Assembly (NCBI RefSeq): GCF_003641185.1
Contig: NZ_CP032758.1
Span: 1 to 49,266, forward strand
Origin: Lactiplantibacillus pentosus
Lineage (GTDB): Bacteria; Bacillota; Bacilli; Lactobacillales; Lactobacillaceae
Length of the DNA: 49,266 nucleotides
Direction: 5' to 3'
In this document: positions 42,193-49,229 of the stretch, piece by piece
Layout: the number at the start of each line of letters is the position of its first letter
Position numbering within the stretch: the first letter of the stretch is position 1
Position numbers and translations under genes: made by a program
Notes under the pieces: generated by a model
Database searches by the model: none
Seen by the model: the letters and a program-made list of their open reading frames with translations, nothing else
What the model was told of the DNA's origin: nothing

Positions 42193-42425
42193 GCCCTAGG
42201 GGACAAGCTGGGGTCTAAATCCAAGGGGACACGTTTGCCAGTGCGACTTCAATAAGTCTGGCTATACCACAACAAGGCTATCTGTACGGCTGGGTGGTGA
42301 ATGGTGAGCGCGACCATTAACGGCGCGGGTGGTAAAACGAAGCTTCGGCTTGGTGCCACTGATTAGTTGACGATCGAACAAAAATAAATACGTATTGCCA
42401 ACGCCTACTAGGGCGTTTTTTAGTA
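42193..42425 (+). promoter_or_regulatory. Orphan rep-type control leader with attenuator
   Basis: CAAGCTGGGGTCTAAATCC (from 42204) matches CAAGTTGGGGTTTAAATACC at 250 in the intact rep leader, followed in both by CACGTT. A terminator hairpin (AACGCC 42400-42405 / GGCGTT 42412-42417) with a T-run and AGTAGG closes it, as before rep. No initiator gene follows; the next gene encodes a BRCT protein. Confidence 0.6.
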
Positions 42426-42682
42426 GGTTAAACCGAAAAAGTAGGTTTATAATGAGTGGTGGTAGCAATACCGCAATTGTACAGACAAGCGACGGGCGTT
42501 AACGACCGACGAACTAAGGGGCAACTTTTAGTAGTAGAATTGTACTCTGGTTCAGTTATTCCAAATAGCTGATTCCAGGGAACAATTCTGCGCTCAAAAC
42601 GTCACTCCCTCTAAACTGAATGGAAAACCATAACCCGTCAAGTCAAAACCAACATTAGAATCAAGAAAGTTGATGATTTAAA
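42426..42682. other. Gap between orphan leader and BRCT gene
   Basis: No frame resembling a Rep protein is present, so the initiator was removed completely. A short inverted repeat (GAATTGT...ACAATTC, about 42537-42589) is the only visible structure. Confidence 0.35.
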
Positions 42683-42961
42683 ATGCTTGATTTAAGAGAT
42701 TGTGAGATTGCTTTTACCGGACGTCTAACTACCATGACTCGGGATCAAGCTTTTAGTTTGGCGAAAGTCTTTGGGGCGAAACCACAAAATTGGGTTACGA
42801 AACAGACAGATTATTTAGTGGTTGGGTTAATTGAGACGACTTTAGGTGAGGAGCCCATCACAAAAAAGTTATTGACGGGAACACCAACGATTTCAGAACG
42901 GGATTTTTTGGACTGGTGTCAGGCACGATTGGCGCAATGGTCTAGGAGTTTAGGCGGTTAA
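42683..42961 (+). CDS. Stand-alone BRCT-domain protein
   Basis: 92 residues forming a single BRCT domain: IAFTGRLTTMTRDQAFSLAK, then FGAKPQNWVTKQTDYLVVG and the closing Trp in FLDWCQARL. This is the fold found at the C-terminus of NAD-dependent DNA ligase, where it binds DNA or partners. Isolated BRCT proteins occur on lactobacillar plasmids but have no assigned role. The ribosome binding site is weak. It sits where a rep gene would be expected. Confidence 0.8.
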   Translation: MLDLRDCEIAFTGRLTTMTRDQAFSLAKVFGAKPQNWVTKQTDYLVVGLIETTLGEEPITKKLLTGTPTISERDFLDWCQARLAQWSRSLGG

Positions 42962-43033
42962 ATTCACAAAGTGAGTTTAATGATTTTTGGGGGATTTTTC
43001 ATCTAGACCACTCCTCTCCCGTCAAATTGCACA

Positions 43034-43069
43034 ATAAAAAGGCCTACCCAATTGAGGATAGACCTTTTT
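43034..43069 (+). terminator. Terminator after the BRCT gene
   Basis: AAAAAGGCCTACCC and GGATAGACCTTTTT around a 6-nt loop; near-symmetric, so it probably works for the minus-strand fragment as well. Confidence 0.65.
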
Positions 43070-43072
43070 ACT

Positions 43073-43276
43073 TTATTCAGCTTTGTCATCTACTTTAATC
43101 TCAGCACTAGTTGAGGTCACATTGGAAACGTTCGCACTAGTTGGTGTTTTATCAGCTTGGCTAGCGGAGTCCACCTCGTTTTTAACATGTTCTAAGGTGC
43201 CTGTCGTGTCCTGTGAGACGTTTACAGTTTGTACGTCTGTAATTACACCTAGCATACCTAAAATGGTCAGAACCGT
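43073..43276 (-). pseudogene. C-terminal fragment, possibly of a phage holin
   Basis: The frame is open from the IS30 scar and reads LDTVLTILGMLGVITDVQTV, then an acidic Ser/Thr-rich tail (60 residues after the Met at 43255). The LGMLGVITD segment resembles the end of phi-LC3-type holins (LG-LGI-TDPTT). The N-terminal membrane part is lost at the IS30 ends. Confidence 0.4.
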
Positions 43277-43327
43277 GTCAAGTGGTAGATTGCAAATTTA
43301 ATCCGAATTTGCAATCTACCACTTGAC
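43277..43327. mobile_element. Two IS30 ends joined back to back
   Basis: TGGTAGATTGCAAAT and its complement are separated by only TTAATCCGA-type sequence. The symmetry extends six bases into the flanks (GTCAAG...CTTGAC), so 22-bp arms are perfect around a 7-nt centre. The transposase has gone completely. Confidence 0.75.
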
Positions 43328-43376
43328 ATAGGAGCTATACGGTAATCAAATGTTTGATACCCTTATAAAATAACTT

Positions 43377-43420
43377 AGCGGCCCATGCTAACGATTATCT
43401 CTACGTTGGTATGAGCCGCT
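43377..43420. terminator. Hairpin, probable terminator
   Basis: AGCGGC/GCCGCT outer stem continuing imperfectly through ATGCTAACG/CGTTGGTAT. No strong T-run. The interval 43421-43521 holds nothing recognisable. Confidence 0.4.
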
Positions 43421-43521
43421 TATTAATAATTTGATTTAATCAACTTTTAGTAAAATGGGTAATTAAGGATTACGTGGATATGCCGAGTATCACCCCATAA
43501 GTCCCCTTTATCCTGTATCTT

Positions 43522-43930
43522 TTAGTTTGTATTGTTTAAGTTCGTTTTCCCTTGACGTAAAAATTCTATTCCACCAAAGATTAATGTCCAGCAGATTGCC
43601 CCAACGGCCCCAACAATATCTTCTGGGATGAAGAACAGGCTGATGAAAATGATACCGAAGAATAATATAGTTAATGGGCTGGTAATTTTATACCATGGCA
43701 TAATAAAACCATTTAGTAAAAAATCAGTGGAAGCCCGGTATCTTCTGTGAGCAACTAATGTCAATGTGTAAACAATAATATACATATCACTAGACACGCC
43801 GGTTACGATTGTAAAAACTGAACTGATGGCAGTTGTTAAACTCATAATCGGAGTGATTAAGACTAGCGAAGCGGTAAAAGCAATTGCAGCGGCAGGGACG
43901 CCACTGCTTGATATATTAGCAAACATCTTA
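43522..43930 (-). pseudogene. C-terminal third of an amino-acid permease (APC family), cut by IS5
   Basis: 134 residues after an internal Met at 43926: GVPAAAIAFTASLVLITPIM, SVFTIVTGVSSDMYIIVYTL, and two further membrane helices ending in IEFLRQGK. These match the last four helices of APC-type amino-acid permeases (usual length about 450). The upstream two thirds is missing at the IS5 end, so it is non-functional. Confidence 0.7.
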
Positions 43931-44779
43931 GAACCTGTTTAAAATCTTCTTAGGAGTAATACCAGAAACGCTAAGATAACCATTTGACGACTTGAATTGA
44001 GTTTACGCTCACAGTTCTTCCAAAGTCGTCGACATTTATCCAACCAACTGAAGGAACGTTCAACGATCCAGCGTTGTGGCAGTACTTCGAATTTATGAAG
44101 CTCATTGCGTTTAGCCACCTGGACGGTGGCGTTTAAATTAGTGTAAACATCAGCGGCAAAATTCGATCCAGTGTAGCCACCATCGACAAGAACCGATTTA
44201 ACTTGCTGTAAATGCCCAGAATTTAGAGCTAACATGGCACTGGCTCCATTACGGTCGGAAACATTGGCCGTGGTGATGTGAATTGCTTGTGGTAAGCCGT
44301 TAATATCAACCGCTAGGTGGCGTTTGATGCCGGATATGCGTTTACCACCGTCGTAGCCGCGATGCTCAGCAGTATCGGTATTTTTAACGCTTTGGGCGTC
44401 AATGATTATGAAAGATGTTCTAGCCGAGCGTGACTGTTTTTCCCGTAGGGTAAAGACAATTTTTTTAAACACTGATCTAAGATTGATAGTTCATCAATAA
44501 TCTGTTCCTCAGACCATACGCGATAATAGTAATAGACCAATTGCCAGCGAGGAAAATCAACTGGTAACTCGCGCCATTGACAGCCAGTTCTTAAAACATA
44601 GACAACTGCACAGAACAACTCATAAAGATCATACTTTCGAGGCCTCGTTGAACGCCGTGCAGCTTCTAAGTCGGGACGAATGAGTTCAAATTGTTGGCGG
44701 GAAATATTGCTTGGGTAGTTCATGACTAATCACCTTTTTTGAACTATCATACCAAATATATTAGATTTTAAACAAGTTC
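43931..44779 (-). mobile_element. IS5-family element, copy g (849 bp), inverted twin of copy a
   Basis: Same length and same encoded proteins as copy a. The flanking triplets differ (TTA left, TAA right), and permease and unknown fragments lie on its two sides, so it sits at a rearrangement junction. Confidence 0.85.
43939..44723 (-). CDS. IS5-family transposase, copy g (orfA/orfB, -1 frameshift)
   Basis: orfA 44406-44723 and orfB 43939-44472 are identical in protein sequence to copy a, with the DDE residues and the slippery A-run near 44465 intact. Potentially active. Confidence 0.85.
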
Positions 44780-44867
44780 TAAGTCAACGGTTACTAAAGT
44801 AGTTAAGATGGCCCAAACTGGTCATCACCAAACTTGGTTTGATCGATTGGTGGCTTGGTTCAAATAA
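44780..44867 (+). pseudogene. C-terminal scrap of an unknown gene
   Basis: Reads STVTKVVKMAQTGHHQTWF, then DRLVAWFK and stop, directly after the IS5 end. No family recognised. Confidence 0.3.
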
Positions 44868-44943
44868 TTGCTAGTTTGAGGGTTCAGCACGTATACTAAT
44901 GGTGTTAAGAAATGACTACTGGCCAATAATGGGAGGAATCAAC

Positions 44944-45240
44944 ATGGCTGATAATGTGTTAATGGCCTATCATATTGTGCATGATCCTGATGAGCGGGCA
45001 AAACATGTTTTGAATACGAAAAAGTTGTATAAGTGGCGGATTACCGAAAAGACGAAGGGCACCCCGGTAGTTGGTAATGTGGCGTTAGTCCAAACCCAGT
45101 TTGCGAAGCGCACGCCAGTTATGATTTATGCGACGAAGGAAGTTGCCAATGATTTGAGTGACTTACAACCAGTTAAAGTCTTTACCAACAATCGTGATCA
45201 AGAGACGGTTAATCAAACGTTTGATGACCTGATGAAATAA
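44944..45240 (+). CDS. Small conserved plasmid protein (DUF5839-like)
   Basis: 98 residues starting at the ATG at 44944 with GGAGG eight bases upstream. Earlier starts lack a site. Contains LNTKKLYKWRITEKTKGTPV, then VGNVALVQTQFAKRTPVMIY, which suggests a small beta-barrel-like domain. Similar proteins are frequent on lactobacillar plasmids; the DUF5839 name is from memory and not verified. A promoter (TTGCTA, 18 bp, TATACT at about 44893) lies upstream and a strong terminator follows. Confidence 0.65.
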   Translation: MADNVLMAYHIVHDPDERAKHVLNTKKLYKWRITEKTKGTPVVGNVALVQTQFAKRTPVMIYATKEVANDLSDLQPVKVFTNNRDQETVNQTFDDLMK

Positions 45241-45244
45241 CTTA

Positions 45245-45292
45245 ACGGCCCAAGCCAACGTGATTCACTTTACGTTGGCTTGGGCCGTTCCT
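45245..45292 (+). terminator. Strong terminator
   Basis: Perfect 18-bp stem (AACGGCCCAAGCCAACGT and complement) around a 9-10-nt loop, followed by CCTTTAATT. Confidence 0.75.
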
Positions 45293-45326
45293 TTAATTAA
45301 GAAAAGTAATTAATTATCTTCTACAA

Positions 45327-45480
45327 TAGATTGTAAAATTAATCTGAATAAGTCCGATAGTTTTCAATGGCCGTTGATTAATAGGTTCAAGTGCTGCTAT
45401 GATCTCATTAATTGTTACATGGTTAAAGTTGGACTGTTTGAGAAAAACCAACATAACCATCGATTAAAAGATTCATTAGC
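45327..45480 (-). pseudogene. C-terminal remnant of an IS30-family transposase
   Basis: Begins at an IS30-like tip (AGATTGTAAAATTAATC). On the minus strand NESFNRWLCWFF and, in a shifted frame, ALEPINQRPLKTIG are recognisable IS30 C-terminal segments. Heavily decayed. Confidence 0.5.
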
Positions 45481-45483
45481 AAC

Positions 45484-45528
45484 CTACATCTATAAATAGT
45501 ATGATACCATGTCATTTATAGATGTAGT
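45484..45528. repeat. 13-bp perfect inverted repeat
   Basis: TACATCTATAAAT and complement with an internal AGTATGATACCATG-type loop. It could be an operator or old transposon end; function unknown. Confidence 0.4.
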
Positions 45529-45688
45529 CGGCTATTGTGGCCCAAATTAATAAATACCACGTTGGCGCCAACTGAATTAACTATTAAAATTTCGGTGGTT
45601 AAAATCAGCAATAGTATAACTCTAACATTCACGATAAGTAACTACCAGCGACTGGATAAGTGTACCTTTTTAAGGAGGCCCAAAATTG

Positions 45689-45874
45689 ATGTTACCATTA
45701 TTGATCTTATTAGTTGAGTTTATTTTACTCATATATGTCATTAAGATTCAAAAAAAAAATTATGAACTATACCAGATCAGGCGAGCTATATTTTTGGGGA
45801 CTTTTTCTAAGAAAGAACGACTCCCGTCGCAAAATGAGGCAGCTCAAGAAAAAAGTTCTTCAAACGTATCGTAG
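45689..45874 (+). CDS. Short membrane protein (possibly frameshifted with the next frame)
   Basis: 61 residues. A strong AAGGAGG lies ten bases before the ATG. One N-terminal helix (LLILLVEFILLIYVIKI) then a charged tail. The frame passes through a run of nine A at about 45750, after which the other frame is also open, so a single longer membrane protein broken by a slip in this run is a real alternative. Function unknown. Confidence 0.5.
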   Translation: MLPLLILLVEFILLIYVIKIQKKNYELYQIRRAIFLGTFSKKERLPSQNEAAQEKSSSNVS

Positions 45875-46217
45875 AAGTTCCCTAAAAAACGAACTACTCT
45901 TCTGGTTAGAATTTACAGTTGCTAAATGTTGTTTTTATGGTTCACTCATATGGAGCTTTTACGTAATTGCTTTCGGAAATAGCAGAACCCCATTCTGGCC
46001 AGCCATTATAGGCTTTATAATGGCAATACCACCTGCAATAGCACTTCCCCAACAACTGTATGATTTTTGGAAACAACAACCTATTTGGCATGAGCACCCC
46101 ATTGAAAAACAAGCTTTCCTACTACCAAACGAACAGGACCACAAAGATTTAGTTAGGTACCATTTGCAATCCTACTCCGCATTGTTCGTCATGGCAATTA
46201 TAGGATTTCTAGTATAG
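45834..46217 (+). CDS. Membrane protein of unknown function
   Basis: 127 residues from the ATG at 45834 (the frame is open back to 45714). Three hydrophobic segments: FTVAKCCFYGSLIWSFYVIA, PAIIGFIMAIPPAIALP and a C-terminal ALFVMAIIGFLV. It overlaps the preceding gene by 41 bases and has no ribosome binding site of its own, which supports coupling or a frameshift relation. A strong terminator follows. Confidence 0.5.
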   Translation: MRQLKKKVLQTYRRSSLKNELLFWLEFTVAKCCFYGSLIWSFYVIAFGNSRTPFWPAIIGFIMAIPPAIALPQQLYDFWKQQPIWHEHPIEKQAFLLPNEQDHKDLVRYHLQSYSALFVMAIIGFLV

Positions 46218-46228
46218 GAATCTGAGCG

Positions 46229-46279
46229 CTAAAAAAGACAAGGTGAGAAACTAATTTTGGTTTCTCACTTTGTCTTTTT
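46229..46279 (+). terminator. Bidirectional terminator
   Basis: AAAAAAGACAAGGTGAGAAA and its complement (one G-T pair) around an 8-nt loop; T-runs on both strands. Confidence 0.85.
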
Positions 46280-46324
46280 TTATCTAAATTTTTTATCTTA
46301 TCCTTTATTATTCGTTAAAAATTT

Positions 46325-47631
46325 GGTAGCGTCAAGAATCTTGTGTAAATGAAATGCCTTCGTACATATAGTATGTATCTAACTTAAATAAATGATGCTT
46401 CCAAGGTGTCCTGGAGTCCTTTGAACCCTCGGTGGATCCGCTTCAGAGACTTCTCGTTATAAACATTAAACTGAGAAACCAGGAAGCGATCCAGTGAATC
46501 TTCCGTTGGAAATTGTTCTTTGTGGTGGGTGTATAGTGATTGCCGGATAGCTGGTGGAAAGTCCATTAAAGTGAGTAAATTCGGCATTTTAAGCAGATCT
46601 TTGATTAATTTGGGATAGGTCTGATGCCAGTTGTTGGCGAACTCATTCAGTTTCAGTTCGGCTGCTTCACGGTTGGCGGCCCGATGAACTTGTTTAAAGT
46701 CACTGATCACGGCCTTGCGGTCTTTTACGCGAACTTTGTTCATCAGATTCCGCCCAACATGAACCAGGCAACGTTGTCGTTTGGCTTTAGGGAAATGCCG
46801 ATTCAAGCCTTCATCCAAACCAACTAACCCATCGGCCACAAACAACAGCACATCTTTAACGCCCTGCTTGATCAAGGTTCCCAGCAGTTCAGTCCAGATT
46901 CCAGTCGATTCCGTTGGCGCCACTTGGTAGTTCAGCACTTCTTTCGTCCCATCTGGACGAATGCCAATCGCAATATGAACGGCTTCTTTTTGAACGGTAT
47001 CCCGCTTTAACGGCAAGTAAGTGGCATCTAAGAAGATGGCTGCATATTGTGAAGCCAGTCGACGTTGCTGGAAAGCTTGAACCTGTTCATTGACGGCTTT
47101 AGTCATGTTGGAAACCGTGGCTTGGGAGTAGTGAGCACCGTACATTTTTTCAATGAGTTCGGCAATTTCAGCAGTGGTAATTCCCTTGGTATACAACTGA
47201 ATGACCGTTGTTTCTAAATTATCACTGTGCCGACCGTAGGCTGGCAAGGTATGATTTTCAAACCGGCCATTGCGATCTCGAGGAATGGTTAAGTTAAGTT
47301 GGCCGTACTTCGTATCAAACGAGCGCTCATAACTGCCGTTGCGGTTATTACCAGTGTTAATCCCAGCGTATGAGTAGCGTTCGTAACCCAAAAACTCTGC
47401 CAATTCGGTTTGAAGCAGCTGGTTAATCGCAATTTCGAGGTGGTGACGAAAAACTTCGTCCAAATCTTGCTTTTGGGCTAGTGCAGCGATAATTTCTGTG
47501 GTAAGTTCATTCATGGGGAATGCCTCCTGTGATGTTTTCTGTGATTACTAAATATCATAAGGGAAGGCATTCCCTATTTCTATACAATTCAGAAATCTTT
47601 TATGCATTTACACAAGATATTTTACGCTCTC
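46325..47631 (-). mobile_element. IS256-family element, copy 2 (1307 bp)
   Basis: Same length, ends and protein as copy 1 at 22559-23865, in opposite orientation. The 8-bp flanks do not match each other, so no target duplication survives. Confidence 0.85.
46384..47514 (-). CDS. IS256-family (mutator-type) transposase, copy 2
   Basis: 376 residues, identical to copy 1, with the same catalytic contexts (FLDATYLPLK, LLFVADGLVG) and AGGAGG upstream of the ATG. Full-length and potentially active. Confidence 0.9.
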   Translation of the reverse strand: MNELTTEIIAALAQKQDLDEVFRHHLEIAINQLLQTELAEFLGYERYSYAGINTGNNRNGSYERSFDTKYGQLNLTIPRDRNGRFENHTLPAYGRHSDNLETTVIQLYTKGITTAEIAELIEKMYGAHYSQATVSNMTKAVNEQVQAFQQRRLASQYAAIFLDATYLPLKRDTVQKEAVHIAIGIRPDGTKEVLNYQVAPTESTGIWTELLGTLIKQGVKDVLLFVADGLVGLDEGLNRHFPKAKRQRCLVHVGRNLMNKVRVKDRKAVISDFKQVHRAANREAAELKLNEFANNWHQTYPKLIKDLLKMPNLLTLMDFPPAIRQSLYTHHKEQFPTEDSLDRFLVSQFNVYNEKSLKRIHRGFKGLQDTLEASFI

Positions 47632-47649
47632 CTGTAAGGAGGGTAAAAT

Positions 47650-47692
47650 AGAAATTAAATAAAAGTATATTAAATATATTTAATATATTTAT
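47650..47692. repeat. AT-rich repeats at the 3' end of parAB-2
   Basis: AAATATATTTAATATATTTA-type repeats identical in style to those upstream of parA-2. They suggest a second cluster of the same centromere site flanking the operon. Confidence 0.5.
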
Positions 47693-47976
47693 TTTTTCCG
47701 CCTCATATCATAGATTGCTCTTTCCGAAGCAGTTAATGTTGCTAAATAAGCATTCATTGCAACATCTACAACTTTATACATTGGCATATCTTTAGCGTAA
47801 CTTAGGTTTTGAATGAGTTCTAATACTGGTGGATCAACCTGTACAGGTTTTCGATCCTTGGCCTTAAAACCTTTTTCGCCATAAGTGATTTTGGCGTCAT
47901 CATCTATTTTCGTTGGTTCGTTTCTAACATCAATTTTAGGTTTTGAATCGATATTATCTCTATTCAGCAATCCCAT
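47689..47976 (-). CDS. ParB-like partition adaptor (module 2)
   Basis: 95 residues. Start MGLLNRDN is like the MGGLLKHD start of the module-1 adaptor. The C-terminal half again looks like a ribbon-helix-helix (VQVDPPVLELIQNLSYAK, then YKVVDVAMNAYLATLTASER). It overlaps the end of parA-2 by 17 bases. Probably binds the ATATATTTAA repeats. Confidence 0.7.
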   Translation of the reverse strand: MGLLNRDNIDSKPKIDVRNEPTKIDDDAKITYGEKGFKAKDRKPVQVDPPVLELIQNLSYAKDMPMYKVVDVAMNAYLATLTASERAIYDMRRKK

Positions 47977-48877
47977 CTAATTGTATCTCCTTCCCAGCTG
48001 GTAATGTAGTATTAGTCATTGAATCAAAATAATGTGATTCATATCGAAAGTCTTTAACATCTCCAGTTTTTTCAAATGATTCAATTCTCAATTCTAATTC
48101 GGTAAACAAATCTGCAAATAAAGCAAACATTTTTCTGTCATTGTAATCGTTTAATGAAAAGCCATTTTCTCCAAATGCTTCAAGTCGGTCGTGATTTTTA
48201 ACAATAGTGTGAAAAACATTATCTTCACCGTAACGCGCAACAGTTTTTTTGTAATTTAAAAGTTGTGTCTTTTTTCTGGAGGAAAGTAATGCAGGTAATA
48301 TGCCAGCTACTTGAAACTTTGCTTCGTTTGGGAAGTTATTCAACATGGGTTGTAAATAATTGCTAATGAAATTACTTGTGCCTTCCATTGCCATTCTTTT
48401 TACTTCTTGTACAGCAATAATATAATCAGTAACCATTATTATTGCGTCCACTACTGAATCGGTAGACGGAGCTACATCGAAAAAAATGTAATCATACTTT
48501 GGACGGATTTCATCGACCATTTTTTTGAAATAAAAATACCGTTCACGTTTGTTTTTAGAATTATCAATTATCGAGTCCACTAATTCGTGTTCGGCAATTG
48601 ACCCTGCAATTATGTCTAAGTTTTCAGTTAAAGGCATAATTGCATTTTTTAAAGTTCCAGTTTGAGCAGCTTTTACAAATGATTGTGGAAATTGATTTAC
48701 GTTAAAGGTTCTTTTGATGTTATTAGTAGTATTCGCTTGTAAGTCGACATCGATTAAAAGAACTTTCTGATTGAATAATGATGGCTTACTGGCTACTATC
48801 GCTAATAGATCTGTATCTGTTGTTTTACCGACTCCGCCTTTTAAGTTTGTTAATACTACAACACGGCCCTTTTTCAA
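47960..48877 (-). CDS. parA: ParA-type partition ATPase (module 2)
   Basis: 305 residues from a TTG at 48877 that has AGGAGG nine bases upstream. The longer frame to 48976 only translates the AT-rich repeats (INILNI-type low complexity) and is rejected. Deviant Walker A KGGVGKTT, Walker A' in IDVDLQANTTNN, Walker B in YIFFDVAPSTDS. Transcribed away from rep, with the structured RNA and promoter upstream. It is the partition system of the intact replicon. Confidence 0.85.
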   Translation of the reverse strand: MKKGRVVVLTNLKGGVGKTTDTDLLAIVASKPSLFNQKVLLIDVDLQANTTNNIKRTFNVNQFPQSFVKAAQTGTLKNAIMPLTENLDIIAGSIAEHELVDSIIDNSKNKRERYFYFKKMVDEIRPKYDYIFFDVAPSTDSVVDAIIMVTDYIIAVQEVKRMAMEGTSNFISNYLQPMLNNFPNEAKFQVAGILPALLSSRKKTQLLNYKKTVARYGEDNVFHTIVKNHDRLEAFGENGFSLNDYNDRKMFALFADLFTELELRIESFEKTGDVKDFRYESHYFDSMTNTTLPAGKEIQLDGIAE

Positions 48878-48884
48878 TTTAAGA

Positions 48885-48975
48885 AACCTCCTAAGTATAT
48901 TTGATATATTCAGTAATTTAAATATACTAGATATATTCAATATATTAAGAATACTAAATATATTGCGAATTGTCA
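48885..48975. repeat. Centromere-like AT-rich repeat array (module 2)
   Basis: TATATT/AATATA units recur about every 10-11 bases (TATATTTGA, ATATATTCAGT, AAATATACTAG, ATATATTCAAT, ACTAAATATATTG) across 90 bases directly before the parA-2 ribosome binding site. Helical phasing and location fit parS plus operator. Confidence 0.65.
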
Positions 48976-49042
48976 AAAATATATTTAGTTGATTTGACTT
49001 TACTTTTGTTCATTCCTACAGTATCATTAAATATAAAGATAA

Positions 49043-49194
49043 ATAAAAAAAGCGTTGTTTTGAAGGCTATTGGAAGTAACCTTCAAAACAGCAAATCAAG
49101 TACCAAGGCTACTTGATCGCCTTTAACGCTCGTCTTTTATAGATGGCTAGCTAGGATGTGAACTACTAAAAGCAGTCAACTCTAGTTGCCTGAT
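49043..49194 (-). ncRNA. Structured RNA upstream of parA-2
   Basis: On the minus strand a promoter (TGGCAT 49224-49229, 17 bp, TATAAT 49201-49206) precedes an RNA of about 150 nt. It folds into an outer stem (AGCGTT 49051-49056 with AACGCT 49125-49130) enclosing two perfect hairpins (10-bp arms 49057-49066/49080-49089; 8-bp arms 49095-49102/49110-49117) and ends in T7. It could be a stand-alone regulatory RNA or an attenuated leader of parAB-2. Confidence 0.45.
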
Positions 49195-49229
49195 AGGAAT
49201 ATTATACTAAACCTATTAGGAATATGCCA
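49190..49229 (-). promoter_or_regulatory. Promoter with direct operator repeats
   Basis: CCTGATAGGAATAT (49190) and CCTATTAGGAATAT (49212) are 22 bp (two helical turns) apart and overlap the minus-strand -10 and -35. This is a likely binding site for a partition or copy-control protein. Confidence 0.5.

Noticed and set aside
48878..48976. N-terminal extension of ParA-2
   Set aside because: It translates the AT-rich repeat array into low-complexity Ile/Leu/Asn; the TTG at 48877 has an ideal AGGAGG.
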